Below, piece after piece: positions 1 to 7,279 of a stretch of DNA of 29,324 bases. A program made the translations under genes and the position numbers. Every line of letters begins with the position of its first letter. The first letter of the stretch is position 1. The stretch comes from a virus, in the IMG/VR virus record IMGVR_UViG_3300021961_006674, positions 1-29,324 of that record, one strand, 5' to 3'. The notes below the pieces were generated by a model. That model was not told the origin of the DNA. It searched no databases and worked only from the letters and a program-made list of their open reading frames with translations.

Positions 1-834
1 CCAAGCAGCGAGGAAGAAGTGCAGCGAACGGGAGTTATTGAACGAAGCATATTGGAAGATCAGTCGTCCAAAGTATCCGTGTGCGGCAACGATGTTGTAG
101 GTCTCTTCTTCTTGTCCGAACTTGTAACCGTAGTTCTGGGACTCGTTTTCTGTTGTCTCACGAACGAGACTAGAGGTGACGAGAGATCCATGCATAGCAG
201 AGAAAAGAGAACCACCGAAGACCCCAGCAACTCCCAACATGTGGAAAGGATGCATGAGAATGTTGTGTTCCGCCTGGAAAACAAGCATGTAGTTGAAAGT
301 TCCCGAAATCCCCAGAGGCATTGCGTCAGAGAAGGATCCTTGACCGAAGGGATAGACCAGAAAAACTGCGCTAGCAGCAGCAACGGGTGCGCTGTAGGCA
401 ACACAAATCCAAGGACGCATACCAAGTCGGTAAGAAAGTTCCCATTCACGACCCATATAAGCATAGATACCGATCAGGAAGTGGAAGACAACCAGTTGGA
501 AAGGACCACCGTTGTAGAGCCACTCATCTAGGGAAGCAGCTTCCCAGATGGGATAAAAGTGCAGTCCAATTGCGTTGGACGAAGGAATAACAGCACCAGA
601 GATGATGTTGTTTCCGTACATGAGTGAACCAGCAACGGGTTCACGGATTCCGTCGATGTCCACAGGGGGAGCACCGATGAAAGCGATGATGAAACAGATC
701 GTAGCAGCAAGAAGGCAAGGAATCATGAGGACTCCAAACCAACCAACATAAATGCGATTGTCGGTTGAAGTAACCCAGTTGCAGAACTGTTCCCAAGTAT
801 TCGATTGTCGTTGTTGTGAAAGTGTAGCAGTCAT
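1..834 (-). CDS. psbA: Photosystem II D1 protein, 5' part (cut by window edge)
   Basis: D1 is the reaction-centre core subunit of photosystem II in the thylakoid membrane. The first 278 residues are visible, out of about 360 usual for the family, and the gene runs off the left edge. It begins [20 protein letters not shown]. The donor-side stretch [16 protein letters not shown] holds the tyrosine and aspartate positions equivalent to Y161 and D170. [13 protein letters not shown] and the QB-site NNSRSLHFF are also present. The reading frame is intact, so the protein looks functional. Cyanophages use it to replace host D1, which turns over quickly under infection in the light. It has its own promoter upstream (997-1030) and a leader of about 160 nt. 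Confidence 0.98.
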   Translation of the reverse strand, partial: MTATLSQQRQSNTWEQFCNWVTSTDNRIYVGWFGVLMIPCLLAATICFIIAFIGAPPVDIDGIREPVAGSLMYGNNIISGAVIPSSNAIGLHFYPIWEAASLDEWLYNGGPFQLVVFHFLIGIYAYMGREWELSYRLGMRPWICVAYSAPVAAASAVFLVYPFGQGSFSDAMPLGISGTFNYMLVFQAEHNILMHPFHMLGVAGVFGGSLFSAMHGSLVTSSLVRETTENESQNYGYKFGQEEETYNIVAAHGYFGRLIFQYASFNNSRSLHFFLAAW

Positions 835-884
835 TGTTTTAAACAGATAGTAAGACCATCAGGGAAATGGTGGAGATACTATGC

Positions 885-905
885 TCCCCGCACCCTTAGC
901 GGGGA
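885..905 (-). other. GC-rich hairpin in the psbA leader
   Basis: Perfect 7-bp stem (TCCCCGC pairing with GCGGGGA) with a 7-nt loop, lying 51 nt upstream of the psbA start and downstream of its predicted transcription start. There is no T-run behind it on either strand, so it is not a standard terminator. It is more likely a leader structure affecting psbA mRNA stability or translation. Confidence 0.6.
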
Positions 906-996
906 TATGAGAGACGTGATTTATACACCCTATAGGTCTCGGTTTGGGGTGTGGACAATGTTAAGAAATTCTTGATTTCCGTAACATTTGTTTACC

Positions 997-1030
997 TATT
1001 TATCATAGCACGGTGTTCTGGTCCTGTCAA
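997..1030 (-). promoter_or_regulatory. psbA promoter: sigma70-type with overlapping late motif
   Basis: TTGACA (1025-1030), a 17-nt spacer and TATGAT (1002-1007) make a near-consensus host sigma70 promoter reading into psbA. The T4-type late motif GATAAATA (997-1004) overlaps the -10 box, so the same site could serve early and late transcription. The TGA of TTGACA is the stop codon of the preceding gene (1027-1029). Confidence 0.8.
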
Positions 1031-1566
1031 GCCCCCATTCCAGTCTTTTTCATATCCTTTTCTAATTGTATGATTTTTTCATCAATTAGTTCTGATCTTG
1101 TTTTTATTCTTGGTTTCTTTAAAAATCTAGCGGCAGTCTTTTTATTTCTACTTTGAAGTTTTAACTTTCTCTTTGGTCTTTCATACTCATTTACATAATC
1201 AACAGACAATAACTTATAAACAGTTTGAGGATCCTTGACATTTTTATATGTTTTTGGATCAGTAAGTTTAATACTTCTCTTAACTGCTTGCTGAACTTTA
1301 TTGAATAATCTTTGGTTTTCTGGAAAATGAGTATCAACATATTCTTTTGATGCTGAAGCCATTCCATCCAATTTGTATCTAATTTGAGAAAGTCTTGGAT
1401 CAGACTTGGGATATCTTTCTTTTAGATAGTCAATATACTCCGGATTCTGTTCGGCAATTTGATTTAACTTTTCTATAATTTTTTCATATTCCAATATTTC
1501 TTTGGCAGAAAGTTTAACTCCTTGCGTAAGATCTTTAAGAGTTAGTTTTGGATATTTGTTTTCCAT
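1027..1566 (-). CDS. Hypothetical protein, basic and mostly helical, 179 aa
   Basis: No family is recognised. The protein is rich in Lys, Glu and Leu, looks mainly alpha-helical and has a very basic stretch around residues 130-155 (PKRKLKLQSRNKKTA). There is no signal peptide or membrane segment. The ATG sits behind a good Shine-Dalgarno sequence (AAAGGAGT) one base after the stop of the upstream gene 1568-2620, so the two are co-transcribed and probably work together. A helical basic protein next to a Pro-rich one could be a minor virion component, but this is only inference. Confidence 0.8.
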   Translation of the reverse strand: MENKYPKLTLKDLTQGVKLSAKEILEYEKIIEKLNQIAEQNPEYIDYLKERYPKSDPRLSQIRYKLDGMASASKEYVDTHFPENQRLFNKVQQAVKRSIKLTDPKTYKNVKDPQTVYKLLSVDYVNEYERPKRKLKLQSRNKKTAARFLKKPRIKTRSELIDEKIIQLEKDMKKTGMGA

Positions 1567-1567
1567 T

Positions 1568-2620
1568 TTATACTCCTTTTAAAGCATTTCTCAAATTTCT
1601 TATTTGTTTCTGGACATCTGGACTAGAAGGATCTCCAGCACCACCACCAAGAAAAAAGTCAAGCATTTCACGGTTTCTCTTTCTTTCTTCAGCATCACTT
1701 TCACCATATCCAGTATATGGATCATATGATATTAGTTGATTATAAGCTTCTTGACTTAATCCCCACTTACTTACAATTTGACTTGGAATAGGTCCAGGAT
1801 AATAATTAGGATCTCCCAATTCATTTCTACTTAAAACAACAGGTTTAGGAGGACCTTCAGGAACAGCAGGAATTTCTGGAGACCCTGGATCTGTTTGAAA
1901 CCTATTTGGTAGAACATTACCATCAGCATCAGCAGGTATCCATAATGTATAAGCATATAAAGCACGATCTGCTTTTGGAGTTGATGTAGCACTCCGATCA
2001 GAAGGATAATATTGAGATGCTCCCTTACAAGATCCAGAAAGACAATCTAATGAAGCCCAAAGATAAATTGTCTTTGTTATTTTACCTGGAAAAGGCCATC
2101 TATAATATGCGTCAAAATATGCTCGTCCCAAGTCAGTAGAATAATTTCCATAAACTCCAACAGAAGCAACGGCAGAAAATCCACCAGAACTCAAATACCC
2201 AACAGAGTTTGTAGACAACCATCCATCACGAATTACATATCCCAATGGTATTACACCATCTGGATATGTGCCTTCAATATATCTTGCTGCTGCTACTTGT
2301 TCACCATTATAAGTTGTGTATAAATTATCAGGAATAACCACAGCAGCATCAGGATCACTACCGTCTCCCTGATCACCCCACGCAAAATCATCTGGATTAG
2401 AAAGTCCACCAGTTACATCTTCATAAGTTGGATCAACTGCTGGAACTGCGGGAATAGCAGGATCACCTGGCTCAAAACCAGTAACCGTATATAAACCTGA
2501 AGTGCTATTTGCTATTGCTTCCCCAAGAGTTTTCTTAAGATCTTGGTCAAGAGACCTTATCTTCTCATTAATCTCAAGAGAAGGTTTAGAATATTTTTTT
2601 ATCTTACTAAACGTTCCCAT
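1568..2620 (-). CDS. Hypothetical protein with two Pro-rich linkers, 350 aa
   Basis: No family is recognised. The N-terminus (about 40 residues) is Lys-rich and helical and lacks a signal peptide. Two similar proline linkers, PGDPAIPAVPAVDP near residue 50 and PGSPEIPAVPEGPP near residue 245, bracket a central Tyr/Ser/Gly-rich region of about 180 residues, as if a domain sits between duplicated hinges. The C-terminal 100 residues are polar and end in a helix. The start is set at the ATG at 2620; a TTG one codon earlier is possible. A late-type motif lies at 2642-2649. Late expression and the hinged layout would fit a structural protein, but that is unproven. Confidence 0.8.
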   Translation of the reverse strand: MGTFSKIKKYSKPSLEINEKIRSLDQDLKKTLGEAIANSTSGLYTVTGFEPGDPAIPAVPAVDPTYEDVTGGLSNPDDFAWGDQGDGSDPDAAVVIPDNLYTTYNGEQVAAARYIEGTYPDGVIPLGYVIRDGWLSTNSVGYLSSGGFSAVASVGVYGNYSTDLGRAYFDAYYRWPFPGKITKTIYLWASLDCLSGSCKGASQYYPSDRSATSTPKADRALYAYTLWIPADADGNVLPNRFQTDPGSPEIPAVPEGPPKPVVLSRNELGDPNYYPGPIPSQIVSKWGLSQEAYNQLISYDPYTGYGESDAEERKRNREMLDFFLGGGAGDPSSPDVQKQIRNLRNALKGV

Positions 2621-2641
2621 CAAAAATAAAAATCTTTTAGA

Positions 2642-2649
2642 TATTTATT
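2642..2649 (-). promoter_or_regulatory. Late promoter motif AATAAATA
   Basis: Matches T4-type late promoters at seven of eight positions (TATAAATA) and lies 21 nt upstream of the ATG at 2620. It shares a 74-nt divergent intergenic gap with a plus-strand late-like motif. Confidence 0.5.
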
Positions 2650-2661
2650 TTAGAAGCATTT

Positions 2662-2669
2662 ACTAAATA
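2662..2669 (+). promoter_or_regulatory. Late-like promoter motif ACTAAATA, plus strand
   Basis: Late-like motif 25 nt upstream of the first plus-strand gene (ATG 2695). It is the only promoter candidate seen for the four-gene plus-strand block. Confidence 0.45.
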
Positions 2670-2694
2670 CTTCCAGTGTTTATTAATCAAGAAA

Positions 2695-3156
2695 ATGAAA
2701 AGACTTCTATTAGCCTTTTCGTTATTCTTTGCTATTCCTGTTAATGCTGCTGAAATTACATCAAAGATTACTGATTCTATTCAATTGAAAGTTGATGGTG
2801 CTGCTGTTCAATCGACTCGAATCGGTGCTTCATACTCCGTATCAGGAACTAACATCCAATCCACATCCTTTGGTGGTGTAGGTGGTGCTGGAACCTACGA
2901 TATCAATACTGCAGGTCAGGCATTCTCATTCAGCGAGAGTCTCAACGCTGCTGATACACCTGTAACTTCACAGTCAGTTACCGCTGGTGTAATCGGTTCG
3001 CCCAATCTCTATGGCGACAGCGTAACTCAAACTGGTGGTGACAAGGGCACTCTTGCTGGTACTCTATCCGCAACTGGTGTTCCTACTGTAACTGCTGGTG
3101 GTGCTGGCACTACCGCTACAGGTCAAAGAACGATTGAGTTGAGCGTATTCAAGTGA
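2695..3156 (+). CDS. Secreted Ser/Thr/Gly-rich protein, 153 aa
   Basis: Begins with a clear signal peptide (MKRLLLAFSLFFAIPVNAA, cleavage after NAA about residue 19). The mature part is rich in Ser, Thr, Gly and Val and predicted to be all beta. It has no Cys and ends IELSVFK. It resembles the next gene: ASYSVSGTNI with ESYTVTGTNI, FSFSES with FQFSET, and a similar C-terminal strand, so the two are diverged paralogs. Exported beta-rich phage proteins may act in the periplasm or at the surface of the infected cell. No named family is recognised. Confidence 0.85.
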   Translation: MKRLLLAFSLFFAIPVNAAEITSKITDSIQLKVDGAAVQSTRIGASYSVSGTNIQSTSFGGVGGAGTYDINTAGQAFSFSESLNAADTPVTSQSVTAGVIGSPNLYGDSVTQTGGDKGTLAGTLSATGVPTVTAGGAGTTATGQRTIELSVFK

Positions 3157-3512
3157 AATATCTCCTAGCAGGTTTGATCCTGCTAGGGACTTCTTCACCT
3201 GCCCTAGCAGAGAGTGTTGTGCCTAATTTTACTAGAGGCACAATCAACGCTACAACAGAATCAACTACAAGAATTGTAGAAACTATTCGTCAAGTTGAAT
3301 ATACAACTGGTGAATCTTATACTGTAACTGGAACAAATATCAACATCCCTGGTGTCCCTCAACGTGGTGCTGGGTATTCGATCATAGATCAAGGTGCTCC
3401 TTTCCAGTTCAGCGAAACATACCTCGGACCTGGATTGGCTAAAGAAACATGGATAGATCGAACAACCGAAACTCAATCAACCACTACATCCATCTCTGTA
3501 TTTACGCAGTAA
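3153..3512 (+). CDS. Secreted beta-rich protein, paralog of the preceding gene, 119 aa
   Basis: Starts at a GTG that overlaps the preceding stop (GTGA), which indicates translational coupling. It has a signal peptide (MKYLLAGLILLGTSSPALA, cleavage after ALA about residue 19). The mature chain is Thr-rich with an amphipathic beta pattern. The block ESYTVTGTNI...FQFSET and the final TSISVF match the preceding protein. No enzymatic motif is visible. Its 3' end overlaps the start of the next gene by 64 nt in another frame. Confidence 0.82.
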   Translation: MKYLLAGLILLGTSSPALAESVVPNFTRGTINATTESTTRIVETIRQVEYTTGESYTVTGTNINIPGVPQRGAGYSIIDQGAPFQFSETYLGPGLAKETWIDRTTETQSTTTSISVFTQ

Positions 3513-4024
3513 TTGCATGTGGAACACTACCAGTTCTTGCGCAAAGTGCTCCCGCTCCTTCTAATACTAACATCGCTGGTCCTAGTGCTTCCGCTACAGG
3601 TAATGTCACTAATCAGGCTGTCCAAGTATTACAAGGACCATATGCAGTCAACACCTATGGATCTGGAGTCAGTTGTCAAGGAGCAACCTTCAGTATCTCA
3701 CCCTTCGCATTAGGAAGTAATAATAGTAGCGAAGATCCAGAAACATTTACGTCCCGTAATGGTAACTATGGCGTCTCTGCTGGTTTCAACATTCCTTTAG
3801 ACGGTGGATTGATGGAGTTATGCAAAGCGAGAGCAAAGGTAGAGATTCAAAGACAGCAAGCAGAAGCAGATAAAGCACGTCTTGACTTTGAATTAGTTAG
3901 GCTACTGAAGTGTGGTGAAGCAATCAAAGGGGGAATTACATTTCATCCAGATAGTCCCTACTACAAAATCTGTGCTGACGTAGTTGTGAGGTATCCGAAT
4001 GGAACCAATACCATCAATAAGTAA
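3449..4024 (+). CDS. Secreted protein with C-terminal helical region, 191 aa
   Basis: The N-terminus contains a hydrophobic export signal (CIYAVIACGTLPVLAQ, about residues 17-32) after an unusually long polar leader. The next part (35-75) is Ser/Ala/Asn-rich and low in complexity. Residues 120-150 are a charged helix with a coiled-coil look (ARAKVEIQRQQAEADKARLD). Cysteines occur near residues 74, 124, 155 and 171. The ATG at 3449 lies inside the preceding gene and no later ATG, GTG or TTG precedes the signal sequence, so it is the best start despite a weak ribosome site. Family unknown. Confidence 0.78.
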   Translation: MDRSNNRNSINHYIHLCIYAVIACGTLPVLAQSAPAPSNTNIAGPSASATGNVTNQAVQVLQGPYAVNTYGSGVSCQGATFSISPFALGSNNSSEDPETFTSRNGNYGVSAGFNIPLDGGLMELCKARAKVEIQRQQAEADKARLDFELVRLLKCGEAIKGGITFHPDSPYYKICADVVVRYPNGTNTINK

Positions 4025-4859
4025 TGCCAACGGTATTGCCAATATAGCAACTAATGCCAATAATATTCCCAAAATTGGTATTCAGGGTCCCTCAATTATA
4101 CCAACAATAGATCCTCCAGTTGTTAGATCAGCGGAGGTTCCTGTTGTTCGTGGTCTAGCATTACCTGTTTTTGAAGCACCAGATACATCTATAAAGTATC
4201 CAGTAATTAATGTACCAACACAAGAAGAGTTTGATGCTGCTGTAAGAGCAGATAAAGAAAAACAAGCAGCAGAGGAAGCAGAAAAAACTAGAGGATTACC
4301 AGACAGCACCCCTCCACCTCAACTACCCCCAGCAGCTCAAACTCCACCACCTGAACCTGTTATTACAGTTCCACCAACAACCAAACCACCTACATTTACA
4401 GTTAATGGAGTCGATATTAATTTACCTGATCCTTCTCTTGTTGCTACGGCTGGTTCTGTCGCAGTAGTAACTACCGCTGCTACGATGGTTGCTACAACCA
4501 CCTTCAACGCCATCAAGAACGCTGCTGAACCACTCATCAAAGAAGCAACGAAAAAGAAGTTCAAGGTCAAGATCAAACAAGTCAAACCAGTTCTACATTA
4601 TGTCCTAGCAGAAGGAGGACATATTGATATCTTTGAATATTCTGCGGATGGAACAAGACTTGTAGAGCAGGTTGATAATGTAGAGCAGTATATTCGTGAC
4701 CAAGTTGAGATCAATTCTCTTTATGAGATTGATAATAAGATTATTATTGATGATGTTATAGCGGACAAGTTCACAAAAGAAGGGCAAAAGAGATTTAAAC
4801 CTCTGTTTGCCCCTGCTAAAAAGATTGCTAAGAAATTATCCGCTAAGTTTTCAATCTGA
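3999..4859 (+). CDS. Pro-rich membrane-anchored protein, 286 aa
   Basis: Good ribosome site (GAGGT about 8 nt before ATG 3999); overlaps the preceding gene by 26 nt. The N-terminal 60 residues are Asn/Ile/Pro-rich. Residues 68-85 are a charged helix, 90-135 a proline-rich linker (TPPPQLPPAAQTPPPEP), and 147-165 an Ala/Val/Thr hydrophobic stretch that could span the membrane. A mixed alpha/beta domain follows with a basic start (KKKFKVKIKQVK). There is no cleavable signal peptide. The Pro-rich spacer before a membrane segment recalls envelope-spanning anchors, but no family is recognised. Its last bases overlap the convergent gene at 4851-4982. Confidence 0.8.
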   Translation: MEPIPSISNANGIANIATNANNIPKIGIQGPSIIPTIDPPVVRSAEVPVVRGLALPVFEAPDTSIKYPVINVPTQEEFDAAVRADKEKQAAEEAEKTRGLPDSTPPPQLPPAAQTPPPEPVITVPPTTKPPTFTVNGVDINLPDPSLVATAGSVAVVTTAATMVATTTFNAIKNAAEPLIKEATKKKFKVKIKQVKPVLHYVLAEGGHIDIFEYSADGTRLVEQVDNVEQYIRDQVEINSLYEIDNKIIIDDVIADKFTKEGQKRFKPLFAPAKKIAKKLSAKFSI

Positions 4860-4982
4860 AATCTTTTCCCACAACCAAGAAATAACCAAGACTGGAAGAT
4901 ATACTACAAGATTGTATAGCATGTCAAGGAAGATATTATCTTTATCTTCTTTACGCTTCTCCTTCGCTGGTGAGTTAGTCAT
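4851..4982 (-). CDS. Small single-span membrane protein, 43 aa
   Basis: A 43-codon frame beginning MTNSPAKEKRKEDKDNIF. A highly charged N-terminal half is followed by one hydrophobic segment (about 21-37, MLYNLVVYLPVLVISWLW). The start codon overlaps the end of the preceding gene (ATGACTAA), as in other junctions of this operon. The last 9 bases overlap the convergent plus-strand gene. A charged head plus one membrane span would fit a holin-like or membrane-anchored accessory peptide; this is a guess from topology only. Confidence 0.65.
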   Translation of the reverse strand: MTNSPAKEKRKEDKDNIFLDMLYNLVVYLPVLVISWLWEKISD

Positions 4983-5190
4983 TCTGTATCACCTTAAACA
5001 AATCTTTACTATTTAACAACGACGTATCAAACTGTAAAGATTTTTTACGTCCTCTTCGTGCGGGTCTCCTAACAAAACGAATCACCTCTGGTGCAAGACT
5101 CTTGGGAATAGGTCTTCTATTCTCAAGCATTATACCATCATTTGTTAGTAATCTTAGAACTATTAGAAGATCTAAGAAAAAGAGTTTCAT
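4975..5190 (-). CDS. Small hypothetical protein, 71 aa
   Basis: Begins MKLFFLDLLIVLRLL, a hydrophobic N-terminus that could be a signal anchor, then a polar stretch and a strongly basic segment (RFVRRPARRGRKKS, about residues 38-51). Its ATG overlaps the stop of the nuclease gene (ATGA), so it is translationally coupled to it. No family is recognised. The basic patch next to a nuclease gene might bind nucleic acid, which is inference only. Confidence 0.7.
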   Translation of the reverse strand: MKLFFLDLLIVLRLLTNDGIMLENRRPIPKSLAPEVIRFVRRPARRGRKKSLQFDTSLLNSKDLFKVIQND

Positions 5191-5618
5191 TCTACCAGAG
5201 TTCCATTCCTTCTTCTGATTTCTTTAAGTGGTTCCCAATCTTTGTCTTTGGTTCCACCATCATAAGGAAGAGCATATCCTTCAGTAATCATTCTATTGTT
5301 TAGTGATTCATCTTCACCATTAATATAAAGATTACCGATAATTCTTCCGTATTTTTCTGTACTATCTGGTTTCTCAGTCCGAATAATAATATCATATGCA
5401 TCATGAAGCATATGTTTTAACCAATTTTTTGCATCAAGACCTAATGCTTTTTCTGCGAGGTCTCTTGTTCTGCTTTCTGGTGTGTCAATACCCGCCAAAC
5501 GAATTCGCTTAGTGAGACTAATATCAAACCCCAAATCAATGTCAGCGTCAATAGTGTCGCCATCTACAACTCTACCTACCGATTTAATTCTGTAAATATA
5601 CGGATCTTTATCTGCCAT
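5187..5618 (-). CDS. Thermonuclease (staphylococcal nuclease fold)
   Basis: Staphylococcal-nuclease-like, Ca-dependent phosphodiesterase that cuts DNA and RNA. The SNase signature is complete: VVDGDTI (17-23), RIRLAGIDTPES (38-49, holding the Arg, Asp and Glu of the active site) and EKYGRIIG (88-95, second catalytic Arg). ITEGYALPYDGG follows at 111-122. At 143 residues it is a single compact domain without a signal peptide, so it should act inside the cell. SNase genes are common in T4-type cyanophages, where recycling of host DNA is a plausible role. It is joined to the upstream gene by TAATG and to the downstream gene by ATGA. Confidence 0.92.
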   Translation of the reverse strand: MADKDPYIYRIKSVGRVVDGDTIDADIDLGFDISLTKRIRLAGIDTPESRTRDLAEKALGLDAKNWLKHMLHDAYDIIIRTEKPDSTEKYGRIIGNLYINGEDESLNNRMITEGYALPYDGGTKDKDWEPLKEIRRRNGTLVE

Positions 5619-5860
5619 TAGAAAGGAAACTTAATATTCCCTGTATTTAGTTCACCAATACCACCTTTAAATTTTGGAAGACCAGGAATAGGTAGTTTCT
5701 CAAATGCTTTTTGAACTTGTCTATCAACAACCTTTCCAACAAACTCTTCTGGGTTATCTAAAATTTTCTGTGCTTTCTGATAGGTGATATATGCTCCAAC
5801 ACCAATCGCAGCACTAATGCTCAGACTCGTCAGGGACAGAATCAGACTGAGGTGTTTCAT
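5618..5860 (-). CDS. Small membrane-anchored protein, 80 aa
   Basis: N-terminal hydrophobic segment (MKHLSLILSLTSLSISAAIGVGAYI, about 1-26) followed by a charged helix (YQKAQKILDNPEEFVGKVVDRQ) and a Gly/Pro/Lys-rich tail (LPIPGLPKFKGG). It is a signal anchor or an uncleaved signal with the body outside the cytoplasm. The start lies inside the 50-aa gene upstream (47-nt overlap, different frame) and the stop shares a base with the nuclease ATG. Family unknown. Confidence 0.78.
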   Translation of the reverse strand: MKHLSLILSLTSLSISAAIGVGAYITYQKAQKILDNPEEFVGKVVDRQVQKAFEKLPIPGLPKFKGGIGELNTGNIKFPF

Positions 5861-5966
5861 CTTTCATTTCCTCGTATGCTAGCCGAAGTATATAGTAAAT
5901 TATCCACGCAGTAAATGCTAGACCACACGAAAGAATGATAAAAACACCCCAGTTGAATTCAGACAT
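5814..5966 (-). CDS. Small single-span membrane protein, 50 aa
   Basis: Fifty codons beginning MSEFNWGVFIILSCGLAFTA. Residues 7-29 form one membrane span, followed by an acidic tail (YEEMKDETPQSDSVPDESEH). The ATG overlaps the stop of the upstream gene as TGATG. The 3' end overlaps the next gene in another frame, giving dual-coding DNA. Short N-out/C-in spans with a charged tail occur in many phage lysis and membrane modules, but no family can be assigned. Confidence 0.72.
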   Translation of the reverse strand: MSEFNWGVFIILSCGLAFTAWIIYYILRLAYEEMKDETPQSDSVPDESEH

Positions 5967-6169
5967 CAGTACTTTGTATTAAAGTAGTGCATTGCTTGAA
6001 CACATGTCAAATAATTCTGCCAATCTTCATCACTACTTTTTGTAGGATTTTGTGTACCAGTCAATTCAGCACAAACAGCAGAAGCACTAAAGGTTACTGT
6101 ATCATCATACGGAGCAGCAGAAACACTCAGAGGAAAGAGTGCGAGTGTAGCAATCATAAAATTTTTCAT
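5966..6169 (-). CDS. Small secreted protein with two cysteines, 67 aa
   Basis: The start is placed at ATG 6169 because it gives a clean signal peptide (MKNFMIATLALFPLSVSAA, cleavage about residue 19) and sits 4 nt after the upstream stop; an ATG at 6199 would overlap and add ten residues. The mature peptide of about 48 residues has two Cys (SAVCAEL and YLTCVQAM) that could form a disulfide in the periplasm. Family unknown. Confidence 0.75.
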   Translation of the reverse strand: MKNFMIATLALFPLSVSAAPYDDTVTFSASAVCAELTGTQNPTKSSDEDWQNYLTCVQAMHYFNTKY

Positions 6170-6173
6170 TTGA

Positions 6174-6545
6174 TTAATCCCAAGAAACGTTTTGAACAAG
6201 AAAACCAGGCATTACGTAAGTCCAGGCTCCAAGATCGCCATTACCACCGATCTTATACTCCCATTTATATTCAAACTTATTATGACTATCCCAAGTCATG
6301 TATCCTTTCTCTTTATCAAAGCGACCCTTGATAGTGAGACCATGCTTATTTGAGAAGATATTACGTGTGCGTAGTGCTCCACCTTTTTCACGGGTTTCAA
6401 TTACAACACAAGTATCAGGATAGGTCGCAAGACCTCTCTCTATCATACAAGCAGTTTCATATCGGAATGGACGATATGTATTATTCTCTTGTGCAAATAC
6501 AGGAGAAGTTAATAGCAGTATAGCAGAAATTAGAAATTTTTTCAA
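6174..6545 (-). CDS. Secreted protein, 123 aa, TTG start
   Basis: The start is taken as TTG 6545, which overlaps the upstream stop as TTGA and follows GGAGG by 8 nt. It yields a perfect signal peptide (MKKFLISAILLLTSPVFAQ). An ATG at 6563 would add six residues and lacks a fitting ribosome site. The mature domain has two Cys (TACMIER and PDTCVVIE) and Trp/Tyr-rich strands (MTWDSHNKFEYKWEYKIGG), suggesting a small disulfide-bonded beta domain in the periplasm. Family unknown. Confidence 0.75.
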   Translation of the reverse strand: MKKFLISAILLLTSPVFAQENNTYRPFRYETACMIERGLATYPDTCVVIETREKGGALRTRNIFSNKHGLTIKGRFDKEKGYMTWDSHNKFEYKWEYKIGGNGDLGAWTYVMPGFLVQNVSWD

Positions 6546-6856
6546 CCTACAACCCTCCAACAAACAGTAGCATTTCCCTTACGGGTAGATTCAATATGAG
6601 CAAATGCAGCGTAACTCAAATCAATATCTGCATGTGAATATGGACCACGATCATTTACGCGAACAATAACCTGTTTCATATTGTCCTGATTAGTCACCCT
6701 AATTTTTGTACCCATAGGAAGATAAGGATGAGCTGCAGTCCAACGATAAGCATTAAACCGTTCACCATTCGCGGTTGTTTGTCCATGGAATCCATCTCCA
6801 ATACCATAGAATGTGGCAATACCACAAGTGAGTCCAGCAATAATAGTTTCAATCAT
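6542..6856 (-). CDS. RlpA-like double-psi beta-barrel protein
   Basis: RlpA-type barrels act on peptidoglycan; some are lytic transglycosylases that cleave glycan strands lacking stem peptides. The signature is nearly complete: ATFYGIGDGFHGQTTANGE (14-32), TAAHPYLPMGTKIRVTN (40-56) and VIVRVNDRGPYSHADIDLS (63-81), where D69 of VNDRGP is the catalytic or structural Asp and DIDLS closes the barrel. At 104 residues it is a bare domain with a short hydrophobic N-terminus that may be an export signal, and it lacks the SPOR domain of bacterial RlpA. Its place among exported proteins suggests a wall-degrading role in lysis or entry. Confidence 0.88.
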   Translation of the reverse strand: MIETIIAGLTCGIATFYGIGDGFHGQTTANGERFNAYRWTAAHPYLPMGTKIRVTNQDNMKQVIVRVNDRGPYSHADIDLSYAAFAHIESTRKGNATVCWRVVG

Positions 6857-7250
6857 TTAAAATACAATCTTCAACCCAAGGAGCACATAGACGCATTTCA
6901 CCACCTAATAGTTTCTGAGCTTCAGAGTTATCTGGAGCTTTCTCTATCAACCGTGGCAAAGGTATTCTAACGTCAGCAGAGTCCCCTGTCAAGCGTTCAT
7001 AGTCTCTGATCGCTTTGTCCACATCCCTTTTGGTTCTCCTGTCCACCACACCAGGGTCTTGAAGCAGGATATCGTTGATTATGGTCTGAGGGAATACGTT
7101 CCTTTGGAGTTCGTCTAAGAGGTCCCAGAGACGCTCTGAGGACACTCCTGTGCATTGTGAGAGTGTTGCTACGATAGCACTTAATACTACGCTTATAATT
7201 ATTATCTGCTTCTTATCTGGTTTCTTCTTTCCGAAGTTAAAATTAAACAT
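6849..7250 (-). CDS. Membrane-anchored hypothetical protein, 133 aa
   Basis: Basic N-terminus (FNFGKKKPDKKQ) followed by one hydrophobic segment (IIIISVVLSAIVATLSQC, about 16-33), then a polar helical body with charged repeats (DRRTKRDVDKAIRDYERL). LSQCTG near residue 33 is only a poor lipobox match, so a signal anchor is more likely. It is the first gene of a nine-gene coupled block and overlaps the RlpA-like gene by 8 nt. A late motif (7280-7287) lies 30 nt upstream. Family unknown. Confidence 0.8.
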   Translation of the reverse strand: MFNFNFGKKKPDKKQIIIISVVLSAIVATLSQCTGVSSERLWDLLDELQRNVFPQTIINDILLQDPGVVDRRTKRDVDKAIRDYERLTGDSADVRIPLPRLIEKAPDNSEAQKLLGGEMRLCAPWVEDCILND

Positions 7251-7277
7251 AAAAAAAGGAGAGTAGCAACACTCCCC
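7251..7277 (-). terminator. Rho-independent terminator
   Basis: Minus-strand stem GGGGAGT with ACTCTCC (7 bp, one G-U), 6-nt loop, followed by seven T. It ends transcription from the tail-lysozyme gene 7299-7946. Confidence 0.85.
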
Positions 7278-7279
7278 TC

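Noticed and set aside
60-531. Open frames on both strands inside the psbA region (60-464, 19-531)
   Set aside because: They lie in or opposite psbA, whose D1 sequence is unmistakable; their translations are low in any recognisable pattern.
4807-5016. Plus-strand frame of 69 codons
   Set aside because: Overlaps the end of the Pro-rich gene and runs opposite the better supported 43-aa and 71-aa minus-strand genes; no fitting ribosome site.
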